From Pseudomonas mendocina (GTDB taxonomy: Bacteria > Pseudomonadota > Gammaproteobacteria > Pseudomonadales > Pseudomonadaceae), in the NCBI GenBank assembly GCA_037482215.1, contig CP148074.1, positions 3,596,001 to 3,660,000 on the forward strand: a stretch of DNA of 64,000 bases. Reading direction: 5' to 3'. Under the pieces are notes generated by a model that ran no database searches, had not been told where the DNA came from, and saw nothing but the letters and a program-made list of their open reading frames with translations. This document shows positions 1 to 9,018 of this stretch, piece by piece (position 1 is the stretch's first letter; each line of letters begins with the position of its first letter). The position numbers were made by a program, and so were the translations under genes.

Positions 1-1235
1 CCCTTCTGCGGCTCGCGGAAGTATCCCTGGGTCAGCCAGGGCGCACGCAAGACCAGTTCCCCCTGAGTTATTCCATCTTGGGGTAGCAAAGTCCCGTCTG
101 ACGACATAATCGCTGCTTCCACCAAAGGCACTGGTACACCAGCTTTAATACGGTAACTGATGCGCTCGTCATCACTGCTGCCCAACAGCTCCTCGTTTAT
201 ATGGGCACAAGAAATCAACGGACAGGTTTCCGACATGCCATAAGCAGCGGTCAGTTGAATGCCCTGGCTGAGCGCCCTTTCATACAACGTTCTGTTGAGG
301 GCACTGCCTCCGATAATCACCTTCCAGCCAGAAAAATCCTGCGCCTGAGCGCCCTTAGCGTTGAGCACCATTTGCAAAATGGTCGGTACACAGTGGGAAA
401 AGGTCACATGCTCATCACGCCACAGCTGAAGCAGCAACTCTGGTTCGTAACGACCGGGATAGACCTGTTTTAGACCGAGCATGGTCGCAACGTAGGGAAT
501 TCCCCAAGCATGTACGTGGAACATTGGTGTAATGGGCATATACACATCATCGGTGCCCATCAGACGGATGCTGTCCAAGCTGCCCAGCACACTGGCTTCG
601 GCCAGGGTATGCAGGACCAACTGTCGATGGCTGAAATACACCCCCTTCGGGTTGCCGGTTGTACCGGTTGTGTAAAAGGTGGTGGCTATGGAGTTCTCGT
701 CGAAATCCTCAAAGTCATACTGCGCGCTAGCGGCAGCCAGTAGATGTTCGTACTCGCCCTCCAAATTCAGCAGATCGGCTGTCTTATCTGCCGCATCTGT
801 CAACAGAATGGTTTTTTCCACCGTTTTGAGTTGCGGCTCAATGCTTTTGTACAGCGGCACAAACTCACTGTTGACCAGCACCACCTTATCTTCGGCGTGA
901 TTCATGGTGTAGAGAATCTGATCAGCAGACAGCCGAATGTTGATGGTGTGCAAGACCGCGCCAATCATGGGGATCGCAAACATACACTCCAAATAACGAT
1001 GGCTGTCCCAATCCATCACGGCCACGGTGTCACCGGCTTTCACACCTGCCTGAGTCAGCACATTGGCCAGTCGAGCGATGCGCTCATTGAGCGTGACGTA
1101 GTCATATCGAACCAGATCGCGGTAGACGATTTCACGGGTTCTTTCGTAACGCACACCTGACAGAAGCAGGCGTTTGATCAACAAAGGAGCTTGGTGGGCG
1201 TGGTCAGCCGGGGCTATCAGGCGGGTCTGAAGCAT
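1..1235 (-). CDS. Fatty-acyl-CoA synthetase (AMP-binding ligase), 3' end outside window
   Basis: Reading the minus strand from ATG at 1235 gives about 411 uninterrupted codons that run off the left edge. The AMP-binding signature YTTGTTGNPKG lies near residue 183, followed by the HVHAWG and AYGMSETCP segments typical of acyl-CoA synthetases. Such enzymes activate a fatty acid to acyl-adenylate and then to the CoA thioester; family members are about 540-560 residues, so roughly a quarter is missing. The N-terminus (MLQTRLIAPADHA) resembles Pseudomonas medium/long-chain ligases of the AlkK-like group. It diverges from the thiolase gene to its right, which fits joint use in fatty-acid or short-chain acid degradation. 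Substrate chain length cannot be read from the sequence. Confidence 0.9.
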   Translation of the reverse strand, partial: MLQTRLIAPADHAHQAPLLIKRLLLSGVRYERTREIVYRDLVRYDYVTLNERIARLANVLTQAGVKAGDTVAVMDWDSHRYLECMFAIPMIGAVLHTINIRLSADQILYTMNHAEDKVVLVNSEFVPLYKSIEPQLKTVEKTILLTDAADKTADLLNLEGEYEHLLAAASAQYDFEDFDENSIATTFYTTGTTGNPKGVYFSHRQLVLHTLAEASVLGSLDSIRLMGTDDVYMPITPMFHVHAWGIPYVATMLGLKQVYPGRYEPELLLQLWRDEHVTFSHCVPTILQMVLNAKGAQAQDFSGWKVIIGGSALNRTLYERALSQGIQLTAAYGMSETCPLISCAHINEELLGSSDDERISYRIKAGVPVPLVEAAIMSSDGTLLPQDGITQGELVLRAPWLTQGYFREPQK

Positions 1236-1407
1236 GGCGATTCCTATTATTGGTGTTATCGGATGACGTCCAATCTAGTGACCTAGCTGTTGCGCACAAT
1301 CAGCCCAAAGGATGATTTTGACGTTTTCCCTTTGGCCACTTCCCATCCCGCAGTAGAATTGACACAACTCACCCTTCGGTGAATGACATAACAAGAAGGA
1401 GTAAACG

Positions 1408-2583
1408 ATGTCCGATATCGTAATCGTCAGCGGCGCACGCACCCCAATGGGCGGCTTCCAAGGCAGCCTTGGCGGTGTTCCAGCGGTGGATCTGGGAGCC
1501 GCCGCCATCCGCGCAGCCGTCGAACGTGCGGGTATTACCCCGGCGGATGTTCAGGAAGTCATCATGGGGTGTGTACTGCCCGCGGGTCTTAAACAAGGCC
1601 CGGCACGTCAAGCCTCGCTGAACGCTGGGCTGCCAGCCGCCACTGGATGCACCACCATCAACAAACTGTGTGGCTCCGGCATGAAGGCGGTAATGATGGC
1701 CCACGACATGCTCAAAGCAGGCACCAATCAGGTGATGATTGCCGGCGGTATGGAAAGCATGTCTAACGCGCCATACGTCGTGACCAAAGCCCGTAGCGGC
1801 CTGCGCATGGGCCACGGTGATATCAAAGACCACATGTTCCTCGACGGTCTGGAAGATGCCCGTACTGGCCGCCTGATGGGCTCTTTTGCTCAGGAAACAG
1901 CCGACAAATACGGTGTTACCCGTGAGCAGATGGACGCCTACGCTATTGAGTCGCTCAAGCGTGCTCAGGCCGCCATTGCCAACGGTTCTCTGGACGCCGA
2001 AATCATCCCAATCACGGTCAGCACCCGTAAGGGCGACGTGGTAGTGAAAGATGATGAGCAGCCCCTGACCGCGAACCTGGACAAGATTCCAAGCCTGAAA
2101 CCGGCTTTCAGCAAAGACGGCACCATCACCGCCGCCAATGCCAGCTCCATCTCCGACGGTGCCTCAGCGCTGCTGCTGATGACCGCTGAAGAGGCCGCCA
2201 AACGTGGCCTTAAGCCCCTGGCTAAAATCGTCGCCCACGCGACCCAAAGCCAAGACCCAAGCGAATTCACCATCGCCCCGATCGGCTCAATCAGCACTCT
2301 GCTGAAAAAGACCGGCTGGAACAAAGACGACGTTGACCTGTTTGAAATCAACGAAGCCTTTGCCATGGTGACCATGCTGGCCATGCGTGAACATGGCTTG
2401 GATCACGCCAAAGTAAATATCTATGGCGGCGCCTGCGCTCAGGGCCATCCGGTCGGTTCCACCGGCTCACGGATTATCCTGACCCTGATCAACGCGCTGA
2501 AAAACACCGGCGGCAAGCGCGGTATCGCCTCGCTGTGCATCGGGGGTGGTGAAGCCACTGCAGTGGCTGTAGAGCTTCTGTGA
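1408..2583 (+). CDS. atoB: Acetyl-CoA C-acetyltransferase (thiolase II)
   Basis: The 391-residue length is that of biosynthetic/degradative thiolases that interconvert two acetyl-CoA and acetoacetyl-CoA. The acyl-accepting cysteine is Cys88 in NKLCGSGMKA; the NEAFA box, the GGACAQGHPVGSTG segment with its His, and the C-terminal CIGGGEA with the second catalytic Cys are all present. A strong ribosome site (AAGGAG) sits just upstream of the ATG. It diverges from an acyl-CoA ligase, so the pair may act on acids activated by the ligase. FadA-type long-chain thiolase is less likely given the size and the missing FadB neighbour. Confidence 0.93.
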   Translation: MSDIVIVSGARTPMGGFQGSLGGVPAVDLGAAAIRAAVERAGITPADVQEVIMGCVLPAGLKQGPARQASLNAGLPAATGCTTINKLCGSGMKAVMMAHDMLKAGTNQVMIAGGMESMSNAPYVVTKARSGLRMGHGDIKDHMFLDGLEDARTGRLMGSFAQETADKYGVTREQMDAYAIESLKRAQAAIANGSLDAEIIPITVSTRKGDVVVKDDEQPLTANLDKIPSLKPAFSKDGTITAANASSISDGASALLLMTAEEAAKRGLKPLAKIVAHATQSQDPSEFTIAPIGSISTLLKKTGWNKDDVDLFEINEAFAMVTMLAMREHGLDHAKVNIYGGACAQGHPVGSTGSRIILTLINALKNTGGKRGIASLCIGGGEATAVAVELL

Positions 2584-2622
2584 TGAGTCACTACGCACGG
2601 TAACGTTGCTGTTACCACTGTT

Positions 2623-2650
2623 ACGGGCCAGCCTTATGCTGGCCCGTTTC
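2623..2650. terminator. Bidirectional hairpin terminator between atoB and the LysR gene
   Basis: A perfect 10-bp stem (ACGGGCCAGC / GCTGGCCCGT) with a CTTAT loop lies about 40 bases after the thiolase stop and before the convergent LysR gene. The trailing T run is short, so termination strength is uncertain. Confidence 0.6.
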
Positions 2651-2825
2651 GTATCAGATACCGATTTTGTCCAATGCCTTGCTCATCTTGCGCCAGAAGC
2701 TGGCTGCATGCGCTCCGTCTCACCACTGGCGGCCACCTGTTCGAACGGCTGGATTTCATGGGTACGGGCAATTTCTTCAGCCGCAACCTGTGCCCAAACC
2801 AGCGTAATGTGGGCGATCGCAACAC

Positions 2826-3710
2826 TTACTGAGCATCTGTAGATGCACTCGCGCAGACCATATCCATGAATGTCGCTACAATTCTTCGCTCGCTCTGCTC
2901 ACGAAGGCACACCAGCGTTTCAGTCATGTGCCGCTTAGCGTCCAGAATAGGCAATACGTGTACCTGATGGTCGGGGCCAATTTCAGCCGCCGAGACGATA
3001 CCCACGCCCAAGCCGGCAGCCACGAGTTCAAACACCCCTTCTCGGCCCTCAACCTCAATGATTGGGCTTAAGCCAAGATCCGCCTCCTGCATGTCATCCT
3101 CAATCAGCTGCCTCGTCATCGAGCCCTGCTCTCGCAGCACAAGTGCCGCATCTGCCAGATCGCTCAAATGAATAGACGTGCGCTTCGACCACGGATGAGA
3201 GGGCGACACAAAGGCCACCAACGGAGATCGGCTCAACACATGGCTGAGCAGCCGATCATCATCCACGGGGCGCCCTAAGACAGCAAAATCAGCCTTGTAC
3301 TCAAATAACCGAGCCAGGGCCTCATCCGTATTGCCGGTGACCAAAGTGAAGCGGATGCCCGGATACAGCTCGTTGAAGCGCGCAATGTACGGCAACAAGT
3401 GCAGCGAAGAATCCACCGCCAACGTCAACCGCCCAGACTGCAGCGCTTTAGCGCTGGCCAACAGCTCCTTAGCCTCAACCTCAACGGCGTACAGACGCTT
3501 AGTAATACCCAGCAGCTGCTCCCCTAACTCTGTCAGCTGAACCGAACGCTTGTTGCGATGAAACAGCAACACACCGTACTTCTCTTCCAGCTTGCGAACC
3601 TGATCGGAGACCGCAGGCTGACTCAAAAACAGGCGCTCTGCAGCACGGGTGAAACTGCCATGAATGGCAACAGCGTGGAAAGCGCGTAATTGCGAAGAGG
3701 ATATCGACAT
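2826..3710 (-). CDS. LysR-family regulator of the adjacent phosphonate (phnW) cluster
   Basis: An N-terminal winged HTH (residues about 1-60, with SFTRAAERLFLSQPAVSDQVRKLE) is followed by a periplasmic-binding-like effector domain, about 294 residues in all, normal for LysR proteins. I chose ATG 3710 because GAG lies six bases before it; an in-frame ATG at 3716 adds two residues. It is divergent from phnW, the usual arrangement for a LysR activator and its target, and the shared intergenic region holds a T-N11-A dyad. I infer that it responds to 2-AEP or a catabolic intermediate; the effector is not visible in the sequence. Confidence 0.88.
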   Translation of the reverse strand: MSISSSQLRAFHAVAIHGSFTRAAERLFLSQPAVSDQVRKLEEKYGVLLFHRNKRSVQLTELGEQLLGITKRLYAVEVEAKELLASAKALQSGRLTLAVDSSLHLLPYIARFNELYPGIRFTLVTGNTDEALARLFEYKADFAVLGRPVDDDRLLSHVLSRSPLVAFVSPSHPWSKRTSIHLSDLADAALVLREQGSMTRQLIEDDMQEADLGLSPIIEVEGREGVFELVAAGLGVGIVSAAEIGPDHQVHVLPILDAKRHMTETLVCLREQSERRIVATFMDMVCASASTDAQ

Positions 3711-3729
3711 TGGCATCTCGACTTATAAG

Positions 3730-3744
3730 CTGAACTTAATTCAG
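3730..3744. promoter_or_regulatory. Probable LysR operator (T-N11-A dyad) in the phnW intergenic region
   Basis: CTGAACTTAATTCAG is an inverted repeat (CTGAA-N5-TTCAG) that contains the T-N11-A spacing of LysR boxes. It lies about 20 bases upstream of the regulator start and 95 bases upstream of phnW, so it could serve both autoregulation and activation. Confidence 0.5.
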
Positions 3745-3752
3745 AAATACGA

Positions 3753-3764
3753 TAAATCGATTTA
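3753..3764. promoter_or_regulatory. AT-rich palindrome, possible second regulator half-site or promoter element
   Basis: TAAATCGATTTA is a perfect 12-base palindrome nine bases after the first dyad and about 75 bases before phnW. It may be an activation site or part of the promoter; there is no independent support. Confidence 0.3.
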
Positions 3765-3838
3765 AATTATCAAACTTTTTTTGCTCATATACCTGCAACG
3801 CGACACCCGTCGCCCAACCGAATGTACAGGAGATGATC

Positions 3839-5023
3839 ATGAGCAAGGCCGAATTCCCCTCCACCTCCAAACCGCTGCCTGCACCGGCAATGGGCGAACC
3901 CTTCCTGCTGACTCCAGGCCCACTGACAACGTCGCTTGAAACCAAACAAGCCATGCTGCGTGACTGGGGCTCGTGGGATGCTGACTTCAACAAAGCAACG
4001 GCAGAAATTCGCCAGCAGCTGGTCCAAATGGCCGGCGTAAACGATGACAGCTACACCTGCGTCCCGCTTCAGGGCAGTGGCACCTTCTCTGTAGAGGCCG
4101 CACTGGCAACTGCTATCGCACGTGATGGTAAGGCCCTGCTGCTCATGAATGGTGCTTACGGTAAGCGTGCAGCTCAAACCCTGGACTACCTCAATCGCCA
4201 GTACATCTTTTTAGACAAAGGCGACTACCTGCCGCCACAGCCCGATGAAGTCGCTGAAATCCTGGACAAGAACCCTGATATCACCGACGTATTCTTGGTC
4301 CATTGCGAAACCAGCTCAGGCATCCTGAACCCACTTAAAGCCATCGCCGATGTCGTTAAATCCCGTGGCAAAGGCCTGATCGTCGATGCGATGAGCTCTT
4401 TTGGCGCCGTACCGGTGACCGTTGATGAAGTGCCTTTCGACGTCTTGGTGTCCTCCGCCAACAAATGCATCGAAGGTATCCCAGGCTTTGGCTTTGTGAT
4501 CATCCGCCGCAGCTTGCTGGAGCAAGCACAAGGCCGCGCCCACTCCCTGAGCCTCGACCTGCTTGAGCAATGGCGCTATATGGAACGCACAGGCCAATGG
4601 CGCTTCACTCCGCCGACACACAGCGTAGTGGCGTTCCATAAAGCCCTTGAGCAGCACGCTGCTGAAGGCGGTGTTGCCGGTCGCCACGCTCGCTACAGCA
4701 ACAACCGCGACACACTGGTCGCAGGCATGCGTGCCATGGGCTTCGAGACCCTGCTGGAGGATGCATGGCTGTCCCCAATCATCACCACGTTCTTCTGCCC
4801 AGCACATCCGAACTTCCAGTTCAAGCGTTTCTATGACGAGCTCAAAGCCCGCAACTTCATTATTTACCCGGGCAAATTGACCATCGCCGAAAGCTTCCGT
4901 ATCGGCTGCATTGGCCAGATTGACGAAGCGATCGTGAATCAACTGCTTAATGCTATTAAACAGTCCCTGCATGTCATGGGCGTGGATGATTGCAGCCCGG
5001 CAGAAATAACTAAAGCGTCATAA
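3839..5023 (+). CDS. phnW: 2-aminoethylphosphonate--pyruvate transaminase
   Basis: A class V (fold type I) PLP aminotransferase that moves the amino group of 2-AEP to pyruvate, giving phosphonoacetaldehyde and alanine. The N-terminal LLTPGPL motif, an Asp for the pyridine nitrogen ([11 protein letters not shown]183) and the Schiff-base lysine ([10 protein letters not shown]209) are all present. I chose ATG 3839 because AGGAG lies six bases upstream; an ATG at 3833 touches that site. At 394 residues it is somewhat longer than the usual 365-370, through extra residues at both ends. The following MFS gene and phnX complete the 2-AEP pathway. Confidence 0.95.
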   Translation: MSKAEFPSTSKPLPAPAMGEPFLLTPGPLTTSLETKQAMLRDWGSWDADFNKATAEIRQQLVQMAGVNDDSYTCVPLQGSGTFSVEAALATAIARDGKALLLMNGAYGKRAAQTLDYLNRQYIFLDKGDYLPPQPDEVAEILDKNPDITDVFLVHCETSSGILNPLKAIADVVKSRGKGLIVDAMSSFGAVPVTVDEVPFDVLVSSANKCIEGIPGFGFVIIRRSLLEQAQGRAHSLSLDLLEQWRYMERTGQWRFTPPTHSVVAFHKALEQHAAEGGVAGRHARYSNNRDTLVAGMRAMGFETLLEDAWLSPIITTFFCPAHPNFQFKRFYDELKARNFIIYPGKLTIAESFRIGCIGQIDEAIVNQLLNAIKQSLHVMGVDDCSPAEITKAS

Positions 5024-5178
5024 AAGGACATGCTGCCCCTGCGTGCAGCATTGATCACGCCGTCTGGTTAACCCCTGACGGCGTAGGATCCGGTACGGAT
5101 ACGTTTCAGAAGTGCTTTCACAAAAACAACAACGACTGGTCAATGCCAGTCGGCCACTTCACCAGAGAGATCCAGTCC

Positions 5179-6486
5179 ATGAATCAGAACCTGGGATCAG
5201 CAGTTCTTACCCAAGGATTTAATTCGATACACCGTTGGCGCTGGCAGATTTTCGCTATCACGTGGATAGCTTATGCAGCGTTCTATTTCACGCGTAAAGC
5301 TTTCTCGGTTGCGAAGCTTGGGATCGGTGATGACCCCAACTTCCCTCTCGATAAAGAGATGATGGCCAACCTCGACGCTCTTTATCTTGGGGCTTACGCC
5401 ATCGGGCAATTTACCTGGGGCATTGTCGCGGACCGCTTTGGCGCACGCGTCGTTGTTCTTGGCGGTTTGATCATTTCTGCCGTTGCTGCACTGCTTATGG
5501 GCACCTTTGCCACTCTGCCAATCTTCGTAACTTGCATGATTGTTCAGGGGCTTGCGCAATCAACCGGCTGGTCCGGCTTGTGTAAAAACATTGGCAGTTT
5601 CTTTGCGACGAAAGAGCGCGGCAGGGTTCTGGGTTTCTGGAGCAGCTGCTACGCATTTGGTGGGCTGGTAGCCTCTCCATTCGCTGGCTGGTGGGCGTAT
5701 CAGGTGTATGGCGACTGGCGTGCTGCCTTCATTTCCAGCGCTGTCGTCGTCCTCATTGTTGCGGTGTTGTTTTTCCTCTTCCAGCGCAACACCCCGGCAG
5801 ACGTAGGCCTGCCTCCTGTCGAAGAGGTGACTGATGAGCACACGTCAGCAGGTCAGCCGTCCCCTGGCTTCGTTCAAAGTCTCAAGACCATTCTTAAAAA
5901 CAGGACGGTACTGGTACTGGGGCTGGCTTACTTCCTGCTCAAGCCTGCTCGCTACGCCATTCTGTTCTGGGGCCCGGTCATGGTCTATGAGCGCATGCCT
6001 GATATCGGCAAAGTTGCGGCAGCCATCGTCCCGACCTCGTTTGAAATCGCGGGTTTGGTAGGCCCTGTGCTGATCGGCCTGATGTCAGACAAGTTGTTTG
6101 GCGCCCGCCGCTTCCCTGCTTGCGTCATCAGCCTGCTTGTACTGACTGCCTGCCTGGCACTATTCGTGCCCACCATGCAAAGCGGCAGTGTGTACTTGGT
6201 TGTGGGTCTGCTGTTCATGATGGGCCTGACCCTCTACGGCCCTGACGCAATGATCAGCGGAGCAGCCGCCATCGACTTTGGCAAAGGCACTGCGGGCACC
6301 GCCACCGGCTTCGTAAATGGTTGCGGCTCGGTAGGCGCCATCTTAGGCGGCCTGCTGCCTGGCTACTTCGACACTGAAACCGTATTCGTCGTCTTCACGG
6401 CAACCGCACTGTTCGCCACCGTGATCATGATCCCTTACTGGAACCGCCGCCCTGACAGCCCTAAAACGGCATCAATCAAGGCATAA
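5179..6486 (+). CDS. MFS transporter of the organophosphate:phosphate antiporter type, likely 2-AEP uptake
   Basis: About 435 residues with 12 predicted membrane segments, beginning with TWIAYAAFYFTRKAF, the GlpT/UhpC-type opening. The loop GIVADRFGAR is the MFS motif between helices 2 and 3. I prefer ATG 5179, which has AGAGAGAT eight bases upstream; ATG 5143 lacks a ribosome site. The family moves phosphorylated organic molecules, and its place between phnW and phnX points to uptake of 2-AEP. I recall an MFS 2-AEP carrier called AepP in pseudomonads, but cannot show that this is its orthologue. The 155-base gap after phnW holds small hairpins that may tune expression. Confidence 0.82.
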   Translation: MNQNLGSAVLTQGFNSIHRWRWQIFAITWIAYAAFYFTRKAFSVAKLGIGDDPNFPLDKEMMANLDALYLGAYAIGQFTWGIVADRFGARVVVLGGLIISAVAALLMGTFATLPIFVTCMIVQGLAQSTGWSGLCKNIGSFFATKERGRVLGFWSSCYAFGGLVASPFAGWWAYQVYGDWRAAFISSAVVVLIVAVLFFLFQRNTPADVGLPPVEEVTDEHTSAGQPSPGFVQSLKTILKNRTVLVLGLAYFLLKPARYAILFWGPVMVYERMPDIGKVAAAIVPTSFEIAGLVGPVLIGLMSDKLFGARRFPACVISLLVLTACLALFVPTMQSGSVYLVVGLLFMMGLTLYGPDAMISGAAAIDFGKGTAGTATGFVNGCGSVGAILGGLLPGYFDTETVFVVFTATALFATVIMIPYWNRRPDSPKTASIKA

Positions 6487-6523
6487 CCCTCTATTTCACT
6501 GACCTTTAATTGGAGTTATTCAC

Positions 6524-7349
6524 ATGAATTATCAGTACCCAACCCGTCTGCAAGCCGCAATCCTTGATTGGGCTGGCACCGTAGTCGACTTCGGATCCTT
6601 CGCACCTACCCAGATCTTCGTAGAAGCCTTCGGTGAGTTTGGCGTTGAAGTTAGCCTCGCTGAAGCACGCGGCCCAATGGGCATGGGCAAGTGGGATCAC
6701 ATCCGCACCCTGTGTGACATCCCGGCTATCGCTGAACGCTATCGCGCCAAGTTCGGTCGCACGCCGACTGATGATGATGTAACTGCGATCTACGAGCGCT
6801 TCATGCCACTGCAGATCGAAAAGATTGCCGAGCACTCCGCGCTGATTCCAGGTGCCTTGGACGCCATTGCGACCCTGCGCGAAAAGGGCCTGAAAATTGG
6901 CACCTGCTCGGGTTATCCGGCAGTGGTCATGGCCAAAGTTGTGGAACTGGCGAAAACCAACGGCTACAACCCGGATTACGTCGTTGCCACTGATGAAGTG
7001 CCCAACGGCCGCCCTCACCCGGCGCAATCGCTGGCCAACGTCATCGCTCTGGGCATCAGTGATGTTGCAGCGTGCGTGAAGGTCGACGACACCTGGCCAG
7101 GCATTCTGGAAGGTCGCAGCGCCGGTATGTGGACCGTCGCCCTGACCTGCTCTGGTAACGCCCTGGGCCTGACTTATGACGAGTACAAAGCTCTCCCCAG
7201 AGAAGCTGGCGCAAGAACGCAGCCGCATTGCCAATATGCTGGAAGGTTCCCGCCCGCATTACATGATCGATACCATTGCTGAGCTGCCGGCAGTTATTGA
7301 CGACATCAATGCGCGACTGGCGCGTGGTGAAACCCCACAAGCATCCTGA
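6524..7349 (+). pseudogene. phnX: phnX, phosphonoacetaldehyde hydrolase, with a frameshift near the 3' end
   Basis: A HAD-family phosphonatase that splits phosphonoacetaldehyde into acetaldehyde and phosphate. The nucleophile Asp15 (ILDWAGT), the Schiff-base Lys56 (MGMGKWDH) and the VKVDDTWPG loop are intact. The uninterrupted frame ends at 7282 after an uncharacteristic Arg/His-rich tail. Removing one C from the CCCC at 7195-7198 restores a normal ending ([16 protein letters not shown]... to GETPQAS) with the stop at 7347-7349 and a total of 274 residues, the family length. So the gene is frameshifted by one inserted base, either truly or through an assembly error. The catalytic core precedes the lesion, so residual activity is possible. 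Confidence 0.85.
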
Positions 7350-7359
7350 TTCTGGGGCA

Positions 7360-7391
7360 GATAGCGGATGGTTGCGTGACCATTCGCTATC
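7360..7391 (+). other. Hairpin between phnX and the aldehyde dehydrogenase gene
   Basis: GATAGCG-g-ATGGT / ACCAT-t-CGCTATC forms a 12-bp stem with one mismatch and a six-base loop. No T run follows, so it looks more like an mRNA processing or stability element, or a leaky attenuator, than a full terminator. Confidence 0.4.
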
Positions 7392-7430
7392 ACCACAAGA
7401 CCGTACAAAAACCTATAAGAGGTCAGTCCT

Positions 7431-8951
7431 ATGATTTATGCAAAACCAGGTACTCAAGGCGCACTACTCACACTCAAACCGCGCTATGGCAACTACATCA
7501 ATGGCGAATTCGTCGCTCCGGTAAACGGTGTTTATTTCACCAACACCAGCCCGGTTGATGGTTCGGTCATCGGTGAATTCCCGCGTTCCGACCGTGACGA
7601 TATCGAGCGGGCGCTGGATGCTGCTCACGCCGCGGCAGACGCCTGGGGCCGTACTTCGGTTCAGGAGCGTTCCCACATCCTGCTGAAAATCGCTGACCGC
7701 ATTGAGCAGAACCTGGAGCTGCTAGCTGTTACTGAAACCTGGGACAACGGTAAGCCGGTTCGCGAAACCCTTAACGCCGACATCCCGCTGGCGGCTGACC
7801 ACTTCCGTTATTTCGCTGGCTGCCTGCGCGCTCAAGAAGGCTCCACTGCCGAAATCAACGACACCACTGCGGCCTACCACTTCCACGAGCCTCTGGGCGT
7901 TGTTGGCCAGATCATTCCGTGGAACTTCCCGCTGCTGATGGGCGCATGGAAACTGGCGCCGGCCCTGGCTGCCGGTAACGCCATCGTGCTCAAGCCTGCT
8001 GAACAAACTCCGCTGGGCATCACCGTACTGATGGAGCTGATCGGTGACCTGCTGCCAAAAGGCGTACTGAACGTGGTGCAAGGCTTTGGCCGCGAAGCCG
8101 GTGAAGCGCTGGCCACCAGCAAGCGTATCGCCAAAATCGCCTTCACCGGTTCCACGCCGGTTGGCTCGCACATCATGAAGTGCGCTGCTGAGAACATCAT
8201 TCCGTCGACTGTAGAGCTGGGCGGCAAGTCGCCGAACATCTTCTTCGAAGACATCATGAAAGCTGAGCCTGCCTTCATCGAGAAAGCAGCTGAGGGTCTG
8301 GTTCTGGCCTTCTTCAACCAAGGTGAAATCTGCACCTGCCCGTCCCGTGCACTGGTTCAAGAATCGATCTTCGAACCGTTCATGAACGAAGTGATGAAGA
8401 AGATCAAACAGATCAAGCGCGGCAACCCGCTGGACACCGACACCATGGTCGGCGCACAGGCGAGCCAGCAGCAGTTCGACAAGATCATGTCCTACTTCGA
8501 GATCGCTCAGCAGGAAGGTGCCGAGCTGCTCACCGGTGGCGGCGCAGAGAAACTGGAAGGCAGCCTGGCAACGGGTTACTACATCCAGCCGACCCTGCTC
8601 AAAGGCCACAACAAAATGCGTATCTTCCAGGAAGAAATCTTCGGCCCGGTGGTCAGCGTTGCCACCTTTAAGGACGAAGCTGAAGCCCTGGCAATCGCTA
8701 ACGACACTGAGTTCGGTCTGGGCGCCGGTGTGTGGACCCGCGACATCAACCGCGCGTACCGCATGGGTCGTGGTATCAAGGCCGGTCGTGTATGGACCAA
8801 CTGCTACCACCTGTACCCGGCGCACGCCGCGTTCGGTGGCTACAAGAAATCTGGCGTAGGCCGCGAAACCCACAAGATGATGCTCGACCACTATCAGCAA
8901 ACCAAAAACCTGCTGATCAGCTACGACATCAACCCACTGGGTTTCTTCTAA
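7431..8951 (+). CDS. NAD-dependent aldehyde dehydrogenase (ExaC/AcoD-like), likely acetaldehyde dehydrogenase
   Basis: At 506 residues it has the length and N-terminal style ([10 protein letters not shown]...YINGEFV) of Pseudomonas ExaC. The catalytic pair is Glu262 (VELGGKSPN) and Cys301 (NQGEICTC), and the [10 protein letters not shown] and FTGSTPVG coenzyme-binding segments are intact. It oxidises aldehydes to acids with NAD. Directly behind phnX it most simply removes the acetaldehyde released by phosphonatase, giving acetate. A role in ethanol oxidation, as for ExaC, is the alternative; no quinoprotein alcohol dehydrogenase genes are nearby. Confidence 0.9.
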   Translation: MIYAKPGTQGALLTLKPRYGNYINGEFVAPVNGVYFTNTSPVDGSVIGEFPRSDRDDIERALDAAHAAADAWGRTSVQERSHILLKIADRIEQNLELLAVTETWDNGKPVRETLNADIPLAADHFRYFAGCLRAQEGSTAEINDTTAAYHFHEPLGVVGQIIPWNFPLLMGAWKLAPALAAGNAIVLKPAEQTPLGITVLMELIGDLLPKGVLNVVQGFGREAGEALATSKRIAKIAFTGSTPVGSHIMKCAAENIIPSTVELGGKSPNIFFEDIMKAEPAFIEKAAEGLVLAFFNQGEICTCPSRALVQESIFEPFMNEVMKKIKQIKRGNPLDTDTMVGAQASQQQFDKIMSYFEIAQQEGAELLTGGGAEKLEGSLATGYYIQPTLLKGHNKMRIFQEEIFGPVVSVATFKDEAEALAIANDTEFGLGAGVWTRDINRAYRMGRGIKAGRVWTNCYHLYPAHAAFGGYKKSGVGRETHKMMLDHYQQTKNLLISYDINPLGFF

Positions 8952-8971
8952 CTCCCCTTGTTTTCCCGTTT

Positions 8972-8996
8972 GCGCGGCTTCGGCCGCGCTTTTTTT
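8972..8996 (+). terminator. Intrinsic terminator of the 2-AEP cluster
   Basis: A seven-bp GC stem (GCGCGGC / GCCGCGC) with a TTCG tetraloop is followed by seven T, about 20 bases after the aldehyde dehydrogenase stop. Confidence 0.92.
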
Positions 8997-9018
8997 GAGC
9001 GGAAAGAAACTGGAGTGG

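Noticed and set aside
1236..1407. Sigma-70 promoter before the thiolase (TTGACA near 1360)
   Set aside because: The -35 is perfect, but no acceptable -10 lies at a 16-18 base distance.
2634..2825. 63-codon minus-strand open frame from GTG after the LysR gene
   Set aside because: Arg-rich shadow composition; the neighbouring frame looks more protein-like but has no start.
7722..8900. 392-codon minus-strand open frame opposite the aldehyde dehydrogenase
   Set aside because: Shadow of codon bias in a well-supported gene.
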